Assembly: GCA_900548975.1 (NCBI GenBank)
Contig: URMS01000010.1
Span: forward strand, 35,617 to 99,616
DNA length: 64,000 nt
Origin: an uncultured Porphyromonadaceae bacterium
Lineage (GTDB): Bacteria > Bacteroidota > Bacteroidia > Bacteroidales > Muribaculaceae
Reading direction: 5' to 3'
Shown piece after piece: positions 34,469 through 42,971 of this stretch (its first letter is position 1; each line of letters starts with the position of its first letter). The translations under genes and the position numbers were made by a program. A model generated the notes under the pieces. That model saw only the letters and a program-made list of their open reading frames with translations. It was not told the DNA's origin and did no database searches.

Positions 34469-34474
34469 ATTTTA

Positions 34475-34501
34475 TTTCGAAATTTTCACATAAATATTTC
34501 G
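34475..34501. promoter_or_regulatory. Candidate GlpR operator: two TTTCG repeats 22 bp apart
   Basis: TTTCG begins at 34475 and 34497. The second coincides with the -33 element of glpR and the first abuts the -33 element of the divergent esterase gene, so one bound repressor could control both. Confidence 0.55.
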
Positions 34502-34527
34502 TTTTAGTTTCTTTTTTATTAATTTTG
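34497..34527 (+). promoter_or_regulatory. Promoter of glpR
   Basis: TTTC (34497-34500), 19 nt, TAATTTTG (34520-34527). One mismatch in the -33 element. Leader of about 20 nt to the ATG at 34552. Confidence 0.7.
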
Positions 34528-34551
34528 CACCAAAAGCATTCCTGTACAGCC

Positions 34552-35340
34552 ATGACAATCACAAAAGAAGACCGCCATAAACTGATTCTCGACTCGCTGC
34601 ACCGTCACGAAGCAATGCAGGTATCCGAGCTTGCAGCCCTTCTGGACGTGTCGACTGTAACAATACGAAAGGACCTCACCGAGCTTGAGAAAGCCAACAA
34701 GCTCTACCGCAGCCACGGCCGTGCCATCCTCATCAATCCCTATATCAACAATCGCTCGGTGAATGAAAAAGAGCATCTCGCCCGGCAGGAAAAAGAGGAA
34801 ATAGGGCGCTATGCCGCCACACTCATCGACAAAAACGACAGCATAATCATAGCATCGGGCACCACGGTACTCGCTTTTGCCAGGGCGATTGTGCCCAAAC
34901 ACCGTCTCAATGTAATATCGGCGTCGCTTCAGGTATCGGAACTTCTTGGCGCCAATGAATCGATTGATATAATGCAACTTGGAGGCTCGCTACGATCGAG
35001 TTCGCTATCAGTTGTAGGCAAAGTGGCCGAGGCTCCGCTCTACGAGCTGTCGTGCAGCAAACTCTTCCTTGGGGTCGACGGCATAGACCTCGATTTCGGC
35101 ATAACCACCACCGACATGCGCGAAGCCAATCTCAACAAAGTGATGATGCGTACGGCACAGAAAACCATAGTACTGGCCGACTCGTCGAAGTTCCGCCGCA
35201 GAGGTTTCAGCAAGATCGCCAACATCACCGATGTCGACATGATAATAACCGACAGCAACATACCCGACCGCGTGGCCCGTCAGCTCGAGGAAAACGGCAT
35301 CGACGTCAAGATAGTAGACGTAGCTGCGGCGATACAATAA
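34552..35340 (+). CDS. glpR: DeoR/GlpR-family transcriptional regulator
   Basis: A 262-aa repressor-type regulator. The N-terminal DeoR winged helix covers about residues 5-60 (RHKLILDSLHRHEAMQVSEL, then VSTVTIRKDLTELEKANKLY). The C-terminal sugar-phosphate-binding domain has SIIIASGTTVLAFARAI, MQLGGSLRSSSLSVVG, FLGVDGIDLDFGITT and KTIVLADSSKFRRRGF. The frame is open further upstream but the ATG at 34552 lies after the promoter and gives the family N-terminus. Proximity to glpABCT and the phased TTTCG sites suggests that it senses glycerol-3-phosphate; that ligand is inferred. Confidence 0.88.
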   Translation: MTITKEDRHKLILDSLHRHEAMQVSELAALLDVSTVTIRKDLTELEKANKLYRSHGRAILINPYINNRSVNEKEHLARQEKEEIGRYAATLIDKNDSIIIASGTTVLAFARAIVPKHRLNVISASLQVSELLGANESIDIMQLGGSLRSSSLSVVGKVAEAPLYELSCSKLFLGVDGIDLDFGITTTDMREANLNKVMMRTAQKTIVLADSSKFRRRGFSKIANITDVDMIITDSNIPDRVARQLEENGIDVKIVDVAAAIQ

Positions 35341-35365
35341 ATCATAAGCTCAACTTTTTCATCTG

Positions 35366-35395
35366 CCCCGCACCCCTCCCGGCTGCGGGGTTTCT
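35366..35395 (+). terminator. Rho-independent terminator of glpR
   Basis: CCCCGCA (35366-35372) and TGCGGGG (35384-35390) followed by TTTCTT; 11-nt loop rich in C. About 26 bp after the glpR stop. Confidence 0.75.
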
Positions 35396-35442
35396 TATCC
35401 ACCGACAGCAAAGATTTTTAACATAAAAAATATTGATTATAT

Positions 35443-35474
35443 TTTGGCCGTATGGATGATTATTCATACTTTTG
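35443..35474 (+). promoter_or_regulatory. Promoter of the GH31-GDPD operon
   Basis: TTTG (35443-35446), 20 nt, TACTTTTG (35467-35474). A TTGCG/TTTCG pair with the 22-bp step (35475 and 35497) follows, a weak version of the glp operator pattern. Confidence 0.85.
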
Positions 35475-35480
35475 TTGCGC

Positions 35481-35669
35481 AAAGAAAGTTCCGATGTTTC
35501 GATTCGATACGCATGTATCCTTTTTCCAAACTCTAAAAATCTATCTCAAACCACTGTTTTGCCTATACGAATCGTTGCCAATCATCTCATTGTCACACCG
35601 CTCCGGCATCCATCCGAGGCTAATCCTTTTTGAACGAAAACATACAAAACTTCGAAGCAACTAAAAGCC
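35481..35669 (+). other. Long 5' leader of the GH31 gene
   Basis: About 190 transcribed nucleotides between the promoter and the ATG at 35670. AT-rich and pyrimidine-rich; apart from the possible TTTCG site at 35497 and an A-rich stretch before the ATG, no clear structure or uORF was recognised. Confidence 0.4.
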
Positions 35670-37922
35670 ATGACAAAACTTGCCAAAAGCTTTCTGCCGG
35701 CAATGCTGATTCTGTGTTCGGCCATCGATACTCCGGCGGCCGCCCCTCAGGGCAATCCCCTGGTATTCGGCAATGCGCGGCTTTCCATCATCACACCCCA
35801 ACTTCTGCGTCTGGAGTATGCTAAAGACGGCAAGTTTATCGACGAGCCGACACTGTTCGCCTACGACCGGTCGAACATTCTGCCGGCAGACAGCATCGCA
35901 ATCAAAGATCTCGGCGACGGCAGATACGAAATCACGACCTCTGCCCTCACCATAAACTATCACGATGACGGGTTTCCTTTCTCGACATCCAACCTGGCCG
36001 TATACTACACTCTCGACGGAAAGAAGAAAAAATTCACCAACCGCTTCCTGCCCAAAAACAACCTCGGCGGAACCGTCGAGACACTCGACCGTGTAACCAA
36101 GGAGATTCCCATGAACGACGGCCTGCTGAGTCGCGACGGATGGTATATGATCGACGACGAACGCTCCGACCTGCTCGTGGACGGATGGCTCAAGGCACGC
36201 GACACCGACAGCCACGTGCAGGATCAGTACTGCTTTATCTACGGAAACGACTACCGAGGCGCCCTTGCGTCGCTGGGAGCCATCAGCGGCAAGGTGCCCA
36301 TGACACGAAAGTATATCCACGGAGTGTGGTACTGCCGCTACTGGGACTATACGGCCGACGAATTTCTCGACATTATCAAAGGCTATGACGAGAACGACTT
36401 CCCCATCGACAACATAGTGTTCGACATGGGATGGCACACCAACGACGCCACGACAGGCACCGGGCACAACGGACATCTGAACTGGAACGGCTACACCTGG
36501 AACAAAGAACTAATTCCCGACCCGCAGGCGCTCATCGACTCCATCCACGCGCAGGGTGTGACGGTGTCGCTCAACGACCACCCGCACGACGGCCTGCGCC
36601 CTCACGAGCACAACTACGCCGAGTTCGCCGCCGAACTCGGAGCTCCCGAGGGCACGGTGCCTCTGTTCGATCTTTCGGACCGCAACTACATGGAGAAGTT
36701 CTTCAAATACGCCCACCGGCCCAGCGAGGACATGGGCGTGGACTTCTGGTGGCTCGACTGGCAGCAGAACTATCTCTACCCCTATGTAAGAGGCCACAAC
36801 ACCACATCGCTCGCCTGGATCAACGAACTCTACTACCGCGACTCGCAGACCAACAACCGCCGCGGCGCCGGCTACAGCCGATGGGCCGGCTGGGGCGACC
36901 ACCGTCACCCGATACAGTTTTCGGGCGACGCCCAGTCCAACTGGGAACTCCTCGCCTTCGAGGTAAAACTGACTTCGGGCAGCGGTCAGGGCGGATGCTA
37001 CTACTGGGCACACGACATAGGCGGCTTCCGGGGCAAACCGAATCCCGAACTTACTGTGCGCTGGACACAGTTCGGCGCCCTGTCGGCGGCACTGCGCGTG
37101 CACTCGACCAAAGACGCCAAGCTCGACCGCCGTCCGTGGATATCGGGCGAAAAAGAGACACAGGCCATGAGGCGCATGTACCACTTCCGGTCGATGCTCA
37201 TGCCCTATGTATACTCGAGTGTATGGCAGACACACAATACGATGGTGCCCCTCAACCGCAACATGTTTATTGACTACGGCGACCAGGCCGAATCGTTCGG
37301 GCAGCCCCAGCAGTTCACATTCGGCGACATTCTTCTTGCCGCTCCCATCACCACCCCGGGCGAAGGCGCCGATAAGACAGCCTCGCAGAAAGTATGGTTC
37401 CCGGCAGGCGAAGTGTGGTACGACTACTTCACACACGAGCGTAAGGACGGCGGCAACACCGAGCAGATAGCCAAGCCGCTCGACGAGTTCCCGCTCTATG
37501 TGCGCGGCGGATGGGTACTGCCCATGCAGCCCTACACTCCCCGACCCGCCACCACACCGCTCACCACGCTTGTGATGCGTGTATATCCGGCCGCCGGAGA
37601 TGCCGCCAACACCTTCACCCTCTACGAAGACGACGGCATATCGCTCGACTATCAGAAAGGAATATACGCCACTACAGACCTCACATACGAGCAGGCCGGC
37701 AATAAAGCCACCGTGACCGTACACCCGGCGAAGGGATCGTATCCCGGCCAGATCACAAAACGCGCCTACCGGCTCGAGCTGCCCGCCCTCACGGCCGACA
37801 CCAAAGTGAAGGTGAACGGCAAACGCGCCAAAACCGTCTACGACCGGGCCCTCGGCGCCCTCACTGTCGAGGTGCCGGCTACATCTGTAAATAAATCAGT
37901 AAAAATAGAATACGAACTATGA
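35670..37922 (+). CDS. GH31 alpha-glycosidase
   Basis: A 750-aa exported GH31 enzyme (signal peptide MTKLAKSFLPAMLILCSAID..., cleaved near AAA). An N-terminal beta domain is followed by the catalytic barrel: KYIHGVWYCRYWDYTADEF, NIVFDMGWH, nucleophile motif DFWWLDWQQ (Asp363) and acid/base region QFSGDAQSNW (Asp420). The proximal C-terminal beta domain has GDILLAAPITTPGE and LPLYVRGGWVLPM-like elements. It hydrolyses an alpha-linked glucoside or a related sugar; subfamily unclear. It overlaps the downstream phosphodiesterase gene by 4 nt. Confidence 0.92.
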   Translation: MTKLAKSFLPAMLILCSAIDTPAAAPQGNPLVFGNARLSIITPQLLRLEYAKDGKFIDEPTLFAYDRSNILPADSIAIKDLGDGRYEITTSALTINYHDDGFPFSTSNLAVYYTLDGKKKKFTNRFLPKNNLGGTVETLDRVTKEIPMNDGLLSRDGWYMIDDERSDLLVDGWLKARDTDSHVQDQYCFIYGNDYRGALASLGAISGKVPMTRKYIHGVWYCRYWDYTADEFLDIIKGYDENDFPIDNIVFDMGWHTNDATTGTGHNGHLNWNGYTWNKELIPDPQALIDSIHAQGVTVSLNDHPHDGLRPHEHNYAEFAAELGAPEGTVPLFDLSDRNYMEKFFKYAHRPSEDMGVDFWWLDWQQNYLYPYVRGHNTTSLAWINELYYRDSQTNNRRGAGYSRWAGWGDHRHPIQFSGDAQSNWELLAFEVKLTSGSGQGGCYYWAHDIGGFRGKPNPELTVRWTQFGALSAALRVHSTKDAKLDRRPWISGEKETQAMRRMYHFRSMLMPYVYSSVWQTHNTMVPLNRNMFIDYGDQAESFGQPQQFTFGDILLAAPITTPGEGADKTASQKVWFPAGEVWYDYFTHERKDGGNTEQIAKPLDEFPLYVRGGWVLPMQPYTPRPATTPLTTLVMRVYPAAGDAANTFTLYEDDGISLDYQKGIYATTDLTYEQAGNKATVTVHPAKGSYPGQITKRAYRLELPALTADTKVKVNGKRAKTVYDRALGALTVEVPATSVNKSVKIEYEL

Positions 37923-38683
37923 AAAACCGTCTTTTCCTTGTACTGACAATGGCGGCTGCATCGGCTTTCGCAGCATCGGCCGCCCTTCCTAAAGTGATTG
38001 CCCACCGCGGCTACTGGGATACCGAAGGCTCGGCACAGAACTCTATCCGCGCTCTTGTCAAAGCCGACTCCGTGGGATGCTATGCTTCCGAATTCGACGT
38101 GTGGATGACTTCGGACGGCGTTCTCGTCGTGAACCACGATGCCGACATCAACGGTGTGCACATCGAAAGCTCGCCTGCCAAGAAGGTGCTCGCCGAAAAA
38201 CTCGCCAACGGCGAAAACGTGCCCACACTCGAAAGCTATCTCGCGCAGGCCGCCAAACAGCCCTCGCGCATAGTGCTCGAGCTCAAGACTCACGACAGCC
38301 GCAAGCACGAGCGCAAAGCCATAAAGGATATAGTGAAAATGGTGAAGAAATACGGCCTCGAAGACAAGACCGACTACATCACTTTCTCGAAATACGGTTT
38401 CCAGGATCTGATCAAATATACCCCTGAGGGCACTGCCGTATACTATCTGACCGGCGACTATATACCCTGGCAGGTGAAAGAGATGGGCGGTGCCGGAATC
38501 GACTATTCGCTCAAGGTGATGAAGCAACACCCCGAATGGATCAAAATGACACACGATCTGGGTATGGAAGTGAACGTGTGGACCGTGAACGATCCCGCCG
38601 ACATGCAGTGGTGCATCGACAACGGTGTGGACTACATCACCACCAACGCCCCCGAGCAGCTCCAACAGCTGTTAGCGAAATAA
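37919..38683 (+). CDS. Secreted glycerophosphodiester phosphodiesterase
   Basis: A 254-aa GDPD-family TIM barrel with signal peptide MKNRLFLVLTMAAASAFAAS. Catalytic landmarks are KVIAHRGYWDTEGSAQNS, EFDVWMTSDGVLVVNHD and VNVWTVNDPADMQWCIDNGV. It hydrolyses glycerophosphodiesters to glycerol-3-phosphate and an alcohol, supplying the substrate for GlpT and GlpABC encoded nearby. Translationally coupled (4-nt overlap) to the GH31 enzyme, suggesting that the two act on one glycosylated glycerophosphate substrate. Confidence 0.92.
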   Translation: MKNRLFLVLTMAAASAFAASAALPKVIAHRGYWDTEGSAQNSIRALVKADSVGCYASEFDVWMTSDGVLVVNHDADINGVHIESSPAKKVLAEKLANGENVPTLESYLAQAAKQPSRIVLELKTHDSRKHERKAIKDIVKMVKKYGLEDKTDYITFSKYGFQDLIKYTPEGTAVYYLTGDYIPWQVKEMGGAGIDYSLKVMKQHPEWIKMTHDLGMEVNVWTVNDPADMQWCIDNGVDYITTNAPEQLQQLLAK

Positions 38684-38688
38684 GAGGG

Positions 38689-38786
38689 CGAAAGGTTTAT
38701 AAAGTAATAAGTTGAAAAAGTTAAGATAATGGTTCCGGCGAAGGTTCCATTATCTTAACTTTTTCAACTTAATACTTTTTTGACTC
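38689..38786. repeat. Intergenic hairpin repeat, copy 7 (AAGTTAAGATAAT type)
   Basis: A perfect 24-bp inverted repeat (38709-38732 with 38747-38770, 14-nt loop TTCCGGCGAAGGTT), prolonged by AAAGTAAT/AATACTTT to about 32 bp. Shares AAGTTAAGATAAT with copies 5 and 8. Lies between the convergent GDPD and TonB-receptor genes and could terminate both. Confidence 0.85.
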
Positions 38787-38791
38787 TAAAA

Positions 38792-41080
38792 TTACAGGTG
38801 CAGCTTGGCGGTGGCCATGAGGCTGCGCGGAAGAGAGGGGCCGTAGATATAGCCCGAGTCGCGCATGGAGCCTTTGTCGAAATCGCTCTGATAGCTGTTG
38901 AAGATATTCATCAGGCCGGCGCTGAATTCGAGGCAGGCAGTCTTATAGATATTCACTTCGTAGCTCAGTTTGGCACTGGCATCGAAGAAACGCGGAGTAT
39001 CGACCGCCTTGTCGACCGGCGTGCCCGAGCCGGCGATATGCTGAACAAGCATCGAACCGGTATATGTGCCCGACAGCGAGGCCGTGAAATGCTTGTTGAT
39101 GTTGTACGATGCATTGAAGAAGCCATAGAGATCGGGCGTGCGGAACATCTTCTTCACCGGCGCCACAGCGGGGTCCTCGCTCCAGTATTCGAGCTGCTTG
39201 TAGCGGCTGTTCTGCCAGGTGATACCGCCCTGCACCATCCACTTGGGCCATACCAGACGTAACTCGGCGTTGAAGCCGTATACGCGGGCGCCGCCGCCGT
39301 TGTAGCGTTCCTGCACGGCATTGCCCTCGGCATCGGTGTGGTCGAGAAGACGCAGTGCGAACACATCGCGCAGGTCGGTATAGAATCCCTCGACCATAAG
39401 ATTGGCCTGCACGTCGCCGAGGCGGTGATAGAAATCGGCCGAGAAGCTGAAGCTGTTGCTGCTTTCCTGTTTGAGATCGGGAGCCAGAACCGTCACCAGG
39501 CGCTCGCCGCCGACTATGGCTATATGGAAGTCCTCGTCGTAGGCCTGGGGCGAACGGAAGCCTGTCGAGTAGGACAGGCGGAAATTGATGCGCTCCGACG
39601 GATTATAGCGAATGTTCACACGCGGCGAAACTATCGGATTGTGAATCATCGAATGCTTGTCGAGGCGCGCACCAACAAGAAAGCCCCAGCGGTCGGTGCG
39701 CCATTCATTCTGCGCATAGGCGCTGTATATGTTCACCTTCTGGCTTATGTCGTGATTATAACCGATGGTCACATCATGAAGATAGTTGTGGCTGTACTCG
39801 ATGCCGCCGATAAACTCGGCCGGCATGAATATGACGTGCCCGAACTGCTGCGTCCACTGGGCGCCGGCCGTTGCGGTAAGGTCGTTTGTGCGGCCATAGG
39901 CGTCGGGGTCCATGTCGCTGCCGTAGTAGCTCTTGCGCCGTATGCTCTGCAGCGCCGTGAACACGTTGAAATGCTTGTCGCGGTCGTGCGACCACAGATC
40001 GTAGGCCACTTCGGCGCCGTGATTGTTGTGCTCCACCTGTTCGGCCACCATGGCCATGTGAGGCGGCTGGTCGATATTGTCGCCGCCGCGGCGATACTCG
40101 TGCGTGGCATGATACTCGGCCGTAAGACGCTGGTCGGGGGTGAATCGCATGTTGGTGCGCGCGCCAAGAGTCTGACTCTTCAGTTCCGGCACCTCGGTAT
40201 AGCCGTCGCCGTCGTGGTCGTAGCCGTCGCGGTTGCGGCTCTGGCCGTAGACAGTAAGGCCGATTTCATTGTTGTGCCCCACGACCGAGGCATTGAAGGT
40301 GGTATTGTTGTCGAGCGCTCCGCTGATACCGATGGATGCCAACGAGTGGCTCACCTCGGCATAGTTCGCCGCAGGGTCCTTGGTGATGATATTGATAGTA
40401 CCTCCGATTGCCGATGAGCCGAAGAGCGCCGACCCGCCTCCGCGCATCACCTCCACGCGGTCTATCATATTGGCCGGAATCTGCTCCAGGCCATAGACAC
40501 CGGCAAGGGCCGAGAAGACCGGGCGCGAATTCATAAGAATCTGAGAATAGTGGCCGTCGAGGCCATTGATACGCACCTGGGTGAAACCGCAGTTCTGGCA
40601 GTCGTTCTCCACGCGCACACCCGGCTGATAATTGAGGCCGTCGGCCAGCGAGCAGGCATCGACAAGGCGGAAAATCCTGTCGTCGACCACACTGACAAGC
40701 GCCGGACTATGGCGGCGCTTGAGTTCGCTCTTGGTACCGGTGACCACAACCTGCTCGAGCATCATGGCGTCGGGCACTACCTCGAAGTTTAGTTCGAGTG
40801 TCTTGCCGGGCTGCAAGGTCACCTTCTTGCGCTCGGTGACATAGCCCGTATAAGCGGCCTCCACCTCGTATTCGCCCGGCGTCAGATGCCGCAGAGCGTA
40901 GTGGCCTGAGGCATCGGTGGTGGTGCCGACCCTCAGCGAGGGTATACTGATGATGTAGAAAGGCAGATGTTCGCCGGTCTCCTTATCGATTACATGACCG
41001 GTAAGATTCGTGTCGGCCGACTGGGCCTGCACGAACAGAGCCGATACTGCAAGGAGTACCGACATAATATATTTTGTCAT
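38792..41080 (-). CDS. TonB-dependent outer-membrane receptor (putative metal/metallophore uptake)
   Basis: A 762-aa receptor: signal peptide (to AQS), carboxypeptidase-regulatory-like domain (about 25-100: LTGHVIDKETGEHLPFYIIS), plug (about 110-230, VVVTGTKSELKRR, MRGGGSALFGSSAIGGTINI) and a 22-strand barrel ending in ...LMATAKLHL, with a terminal hydrophobic residue. The plug carries a CQNC motif (C161, C164), unusual for a sugar receptor and suggestive of metal handling. No SusD partner is present; instead a His-rich small protein is encoded just upstream. Heme, vitamin or siderophore import remain alternatives. Confidence 0.88.
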   Translation of the reverse strand: MTKYIMSVLLAVSALFVQAQSADTNLTGHVIDKETGEHLPFYIISIPSLRVGTTTDASGHYALRHLTPGEYEVEAAYTGYVTERKKVTLQPGKTLELNFEVVPDAMMLEQVVVTGTKSELKRRHSPALVSVVDDRIFRLVDACSLADGLNYQPGVRVENDCQNCGFTQVRINGLDGHYSQILMNSRPVFSALAGVYGLEQIPANMIDRVEVMRGGGSALFGSSAIGGTINIITKDPAANYAEVSHSLASIGISGALDNNTTFNASVVGHNNEIGLTVYGQSRNRDGYDHDGDGYTEVPELKSQTLGARTNMRFTPDQRLTAEYHATHEYRRGGDNIDQPPHMAMVAEQVEHNNHGAEVAYDLWSHDRDKHFNVFTALQSIRRKSYYGSDMDPDAYGRTNDLTATAGAQWTQQFGHVIFMPAEFIGGIEYSHNYLHDVTIGYNHDISQKVNIYSAYAQNEWRTDRWGFLVGARLDKHSMIHNPIVSPRVNIRYNPSERINFRLSYSTGFRSPQAYDEDFHIAIVGGERLVTVLAPDLKQESSNSFSFSADFYHRLGDVQANLMVEGFYTDLRDVFALRLLDHTDAEGNAVQERYNGGGARVYGFNAELRLVWPKWMVQGGITWQNSRYKQLEYWSEDPAVAPVKKMFRTPDLYGFFNASYNINKHFTASLSGTYTGSMLVQHIAGSGTPVDKAVDTPRFFDASAKLSYEVNIYKTACLEFSAGLMNIFNSYQSDFDKGSMRDSGYIYGPSLPRSLMATAKLHL

Positions 41081-41121
41081 AGGATAGTGTTTTTACTGAA
41101 TTACGAAAATGTTGCCGGAAA

Positions 41122-41463
41122 TCACGCAGCCACAGGCGGCGAACGGCCTTTTCTCAAATCGGTAAAAACAGGATTCAGCCCTATTTTGACGTGGAAAACC
41201 AAATATATCTTTCGCTCCGACACTCCGGGGATTTCAGCCGACGGAGTCCGGTCGACCGCAGCCATAGCCGCGTTGATATGCGCTATAGCCTGAAAAGCAC
41301 ACCCGGAATGCGAATGTGACGTACCCGGAATAAACGGATGTGAGTGGACTTCGGTATGGCCGTCGAAGAGTCGATGCGTATGGAAAAAGAGTGTATTTCC
41401 GCAAAAAAACATTGCGAAAAGTACCAGCAGAAACCAGGCTATATTACGCGATCTTCTCTCCAT
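41122..41463 (-). CDS. Small His-rich membrane-anchored protein
   Basis: A 113-aa protein with one N-terminal hydrophobic helix (IAWFLLVLFAMFFCGNTLFF), then a histidine-rich stretch with eight His between residues 28 and 62 (HTHRLFDGHTEVHSHPF, GTSHSHSGC) and one Cys. This looks like a periplasmic or surface metal-binding peptide. A start nine codons earlier is excluded by the promoter position. It is the first gene of a two-gene unit with the TonB receptor 41 bp downstream. Metal identity is not readable; Zn, Ni, Cu or Co are all possible. Confidence 0.75.
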   Translation of the reverse strand: MERRSRNIAWFLLVLFAMFFCGNTLFFHTHRLFDGHTEVHSHPFIPGTSHSHSGCAFQAIAHINAAMAAVDRTPSAEIPGVSERKIYLVFHVKIGLNPVFTDLRKGRSPPVAA

Positions 41464-41478
41464 ACCGTTTTGAAGCCG

Positions 41479-41510
41479 CAAAATTAGCAAAAATCTCCCA
41501 TTCCGTCAAA
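41479..41510 (-). promoter_or_regulatory. Promoter of the His-rich protein/TonB receptor unit
   Basis: Minus strand TTTG (41507-41510), 20 nt, TAATTTTG (41479-41486). Perfect consensus; very short leader (about 9 nt). No Fur/Zur-like palindrome was recognised. Confidence 0.85.
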
Positions 41511-41567
41511 CAGCCATCAAAAACAGGCCGTTCACGGATTATTTATCCACCAATCAAGGCAGACGGA

Positions 41568-42146
41568 CTACGATAAATAATGCCCGATAATGGCTGCGAT
41601 CGCCACGCTCACTGCAATCAGCACAATCTCGTTGCGGATATACATGAAATGCTTGCGCCGGTTCCGCTCGCTCAGCTCGCGGTCGAACACACAGTCGCCA
41701 CAATAGGCCGTAAGGACCCCGATGATTCTCTGCCGTCTCTTATGAAGATTGTCGAAAAAGACATAAGCCTCAGAACCGTCGTGCGCCTCCAGTACAAGAT
41801 ACATATGGTCTAAACGTCCTCTTTCCGTTGTTTCGCACCAATCGATATAGACTCTGCGATAATCGCTCCAGGGATAAAATGCTTTTTCACCACTGAATCC
41901 CAAAGAACTTCTTGTCCAGTATTTAATGCCCTCAGCGCCGATTTCGATTCGTTTCGGATTTTTTATCTTTACCAGAAGATCCCACAGCAGAATCATTAAA
42001 AAAGGCGCAGAGAAGGCCAGCAGAGCGCCAAGACTATAACGCTCCCGCATAGCTTCGTTGAAAATTAAAATAATAACCATAATGACCATAATCCACAACA
42101 TGACTGTCATAGTCTGCTTCTCTCTGAAAATACCGGATCGTTCCAT
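41568..42146 (-). CDS. Two-plus-one TM membrane protein with PH-like core
   Basis: A 192-aa protein with two N-terminal transmembrane helices (TVMLWIMVIMVIILIF and LGALLAFSAPFLMILLWDLL), a soluble middle with alternating strands (IEIGAEGIKYW, YPWSDYRRVYIDWCETT, HMYLVLEAHDGSEAYVFF), and a C-terminal helix (IVLIAVSVAIAAIIGHYLS). The layout resembles bacterial PH-domain membrane proteins; no function assigned. The ATG at 42144-42146 follows the -7 box TATCTTTG; a TTG three codons earlier is less likely. Confidence 0.65.
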   Translation of the reverse strand: MERSGIFREKQTMTVMLWIMVIMVIILIFNEAMRERYSLGALLAFSAPFLMILLWDLLVKIKNPKRIEIGAEGIKYWTRSSLGFSGEKAFYPWSDYRRVYIDWCETTERGRLDHMYLVLEAHDGSEAYVFFDNLHKRRQRIIGVLTAYCGDCVFDRELSERNRRKHFMYIRNEIVLIAVSVAIAAIIGHYLS

Positions 42147-42167
42147 CGGCCTCAAAAATTACTACAG

Positions 42168-42175
42168 CAAAGATA
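42168..42175 (-). promoter_or_regulatory. Candidate -7 box of the 41568-42146 gene
   Basis: Minus strand TATCTTTG, 21 bp upstream of the start codon; no good -33 box. Confidence 0.55.
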
Positions 42176-42210
42176 TAAATTCCACCCGAATTCCCCACCG
42201 GCCGCCCTAA

Positions 42211-42255
42211 AATAATAAAACAGACGCGGGGCTCGGGGAGAGCTGCGTCTGTTTT
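42211..42255 (-). terminator. Rho-independent terminator of the secreted-protein operon
   Basis: AAACAGACGC (42218-42227) and GCGTCTGTTT (42245-42254), a perfect 10-bp stem. On the minus strand it is followed by TATTATTTTA. About 27 bp after the stop at 42282. Confidence 0.85.
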
Positions 42256-42281
42256 AGCAAGGATTTAATGGATTTATGCCG

Positions 42282-42971
42282 TTACTTTACAAGTACTTTC
42301 TGACCGTTGTAGATATAAAATCCCGGCTCAGGCCGGCCCTCTACCCTGCGCCCCGAAAGATCGTAATATACATCGGGCAAAGCATCGGGAATTTCTACCG
42401 ACTCCACACCTGTAGTGACACCGCCCTCGATGGTGAACTGACACCACACATGGTCGTTTTCGGGCACACTTGCATTAGTGGTCGCTTCAACGAACTTTAT
42501 ATCCGTAATTTCTACAGGATATGTACCGTCTTCCATATAAGGTTCAGCAATGAATCCTATAGTAAATAGCAGGTCGAGCGGATTGCCGTCCTCGTCGTCG
42601 GGATAGTAATTGTCCTGATTCATAGAGTAGCTGATTACTTTCACCGTCACACTGTCTTCGAGCATATTGCACTGGATAGTGTGGGTGGAAGCGGCCCGGG
42701 CAGAAAGATGGATATCGTCGACCCACTCACGTCCCTGCCGGATCTTGGCAATTTTGACACCGCGCGGTACAAAGAATGCCATGTTGAATGCGGTAAATGT
42801 ATCGACATCGCGCTGATACACTTTCAGGGTCGATATCGTTTTACCATCCGCGTCAAGTGTTATATCGTCGGCCCATACCTGCAGTGTCGACGATTCCTTG
42901 GTTATTACCGCTCCGGCTTCCTGTGAAAGAAAAGCCAGAATGCCGATAAGGAAGAATACTATTCTGTTCAT
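42282..42971 (-). CDS. Secreted cohesin-like domain protein with sorting-like tail
   Basis: A 229-aa protein with signal peptide MNRIVFFLIGILAFLSQEAG. Residues about 25-170 form an all-beta domain whose layout (LKVYQRDVDTFTAFNMAFFV...GVKIAKIRQG...DSVTVKVISY...LLFTIGFIAE..DGTYPVEI) resembles cohesin-like modules. The tail DVYYDLSGRRVEGRPEPGFY then NGQKVLVK resembles the C-terminal sorting motif of Bacteroidales secreted proteins. Overlaps by 4 nt the gene for a dockerin-bearing protein, an arrangement that would make a cohesin-dockerin pair meaningful. The fold call is inference. Confidence 0.55.
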   Translation of the reverse strand: MNRIVFFLIGILAFLSQEAGAVITKESSTLQVWADDITLDADGKTISTLKVYQRDVDTFTAFNMAFFVPRGVKIAKIRQGREWVDDIHLSARAASTHTIQCNMLEDSVTVKVISYSMNQDNYYPDDEDGNPLDLLFTIGFIAEPYMEDGTYPVEITDIKFVEATTNASVPENDHVWCQFTIEGGVTTGVESVEIPDALPDVYYDLSGRRVEGRPEPGFYIYNGQKVLVK

